64,000 nucleotides of DNA, from NCBI RefSeq assembly GCF_013407935.1, contig NZ_JACBZU010000001.1:992001-1056000 (forward strand), in the 5' to 3' direction. The notes beneath the pieces were generated by a model that was not told the origin of the DNA, searched no databases, and worked only from the letters and a program-made list of their open reading frames with translations. Numbering within the stretch: position 1 is the stretch's first letter; every line of letters starts with the position of its first letter. The position numbers and the translations under genes were made by a program. The stretch comes from Allomuricauda sp. ARW1Y1. GTDB taxonomy: Bacteria; Bacteroidota; Bacteroidia; Flavobacteriales; Flavobacteriaceae. Of this stretch, positions 63,624-64,000 are shown in pieces.

Positions 63624-64000
63624 AAGGAACCTCTTTGCACCTAAAGGTACGATTCGGATTTTGAAACGGAATGGAAATGATGGATAGGTTATTTATACCA
63701 TTCGGCTGGTTGAATTTAAATTGCGACGTTCAGGGGTTGCCAAATTCTTTTTAGGATATAGGGGAGCGCACTGCGTGCGTGGTTTTGCGTTCCCGAAGGG
63801 ATATTGCCATCAACGTGTTCGTATATGATTCCGTAGCGAGTGAATTCGGTTAGAATTCGGTCGTAGGAATCATTTAGATTTAAAGGTAGGGAATTTATTT
63901 AACCTTAACAGAATAGAGCTATGGATTATATACGTTGTTGTAACACGTTTTTATTCTTTTTCTTTTATGAACTTTAAAAGGTCAATTAAGTGTTGTTCTG
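63624..64000. other. Intergenic region with small repeats, no convincing gene
   Basis: 377 bases without a supported gene. It holds a 9-bp hairpin (63762-63770 with 63786-63794, one G.T pair), an inverted GATTCC/GGAATC pair (63827-63832, 63866-63871) enclosing two direct GAATTCGGT copies 11 bases apart (63842 and 63853), and a 60-codon stretch open between stops on the minus strand (63719-63898) that has no ATG. An ATG at 63967 stays open to the window end and could start a gene, but only 11 codons are visible. Confidence 0.5.

Noticed and set aside
63921-63977. Short frame beginning ATGGATTATATACG near the window end
   Set aside because: Only about 17 codons, with Phe-rich low-complexity content and no supporting signals.

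Overview
The window looks like a chromosomal segment from a marine flavobacterium (Bacteroidota, Flavobacteriaceae, plausibly near Muricauda/Allomuricauda). The evidence is the gliding/type IX secretion gene sprA in the order maeB-ruvA-sprA-gcvH-vanZ-tonB, two PorP/SprF proteins, a giant adhesin with a gliding-type C-terminal sorting domain, a split set of cytochrome oxidase genes with SCO and DUF420 assembly factors, and promoters of the Bacteroidota form TTG-N17-23-TAnnTTTG. I recognised no rRNA, tRNA, CRISPR array, insertion sequence or prophage.

Layout. 1-8.3 kb: 3' end of cytochrome oxidase subunit I with a terminator, a DUF2807 protein, an acyl-CoA oxidase, ruvB, a TsdA-like dihaem cytochrome, queG and a sugar-type MFS transporter. 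8.4-20.1 kb: malic enzyme/phosphotransacetylase fusion, ruvA, sprA (2367 aa), gcvH, a VanZ protein and a TonB protein. 20.2-25.4 kb: haem O synthase, two subunit III-type proteins, subunit IV, a cysteine-less SCO-like protein, SCO, DUF420 and a small membrane protein; together with the subunit I gene this is the terminal oxidase and its assembly. 25.4-35.0 kb: two adjacent MacB-like export operons (permease-permease-adaptor, then ATPase-permease-permease-adaptor-TolC), each preceded by the same unusual promoter-like motif. 35.0-42.3 kb: tsaB, an MscS channel, a DUF255 protein, dodecin, a duplicated-domain NifU-like protein, a PorP/SprF protein and a von Willebrand A lipoprotein. 42.5-47.0 kb: a LytS/LytTR-type two-component pair, gamma-carbonic anhydrase and fabD. 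47.2-55.5 kb: a three-gene type IX module (1799-aa Calx-beta adhesin, PorP/SprF, PD40-OmpA protein). 55.5-63.6 kb: an atypical Nramp-like transporter, a two-subunit GMC dehydrogenase with a ferredoxin-like cysteine motif, a collagen-like lipoprotein divergent from an AraC regulator, a serine hydrolase and a YihY/BrkB protein. The last 377 bases hold no convincing gene.

Most notable points: (i) the paired TGTAAC-N17-GTCTTA motif before both export operons, which looks like a shared extracytoplasmic-function sigma promoter; (ii) three 21-bp direct repeats next to the -33 box between the collagen-like gene and the AraC gene, an AraC-type operator geometry; (iii) the adhesin with three near-identical 330-bp repeats, coupled to its own PorP/SprF partner; (iv) a 36-bp repeat present twice in opposite orientation around the vWA/two-component block, and a nested inverted-repeat (MITE-like) element at 59.5 kb; (v) an Nramp-family protein lacking the usual metal-binding signature. 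Nothing here amounts to a demonstrably new system; the export regulon and the collagen/AraC pair are the best candidates for follow-up.
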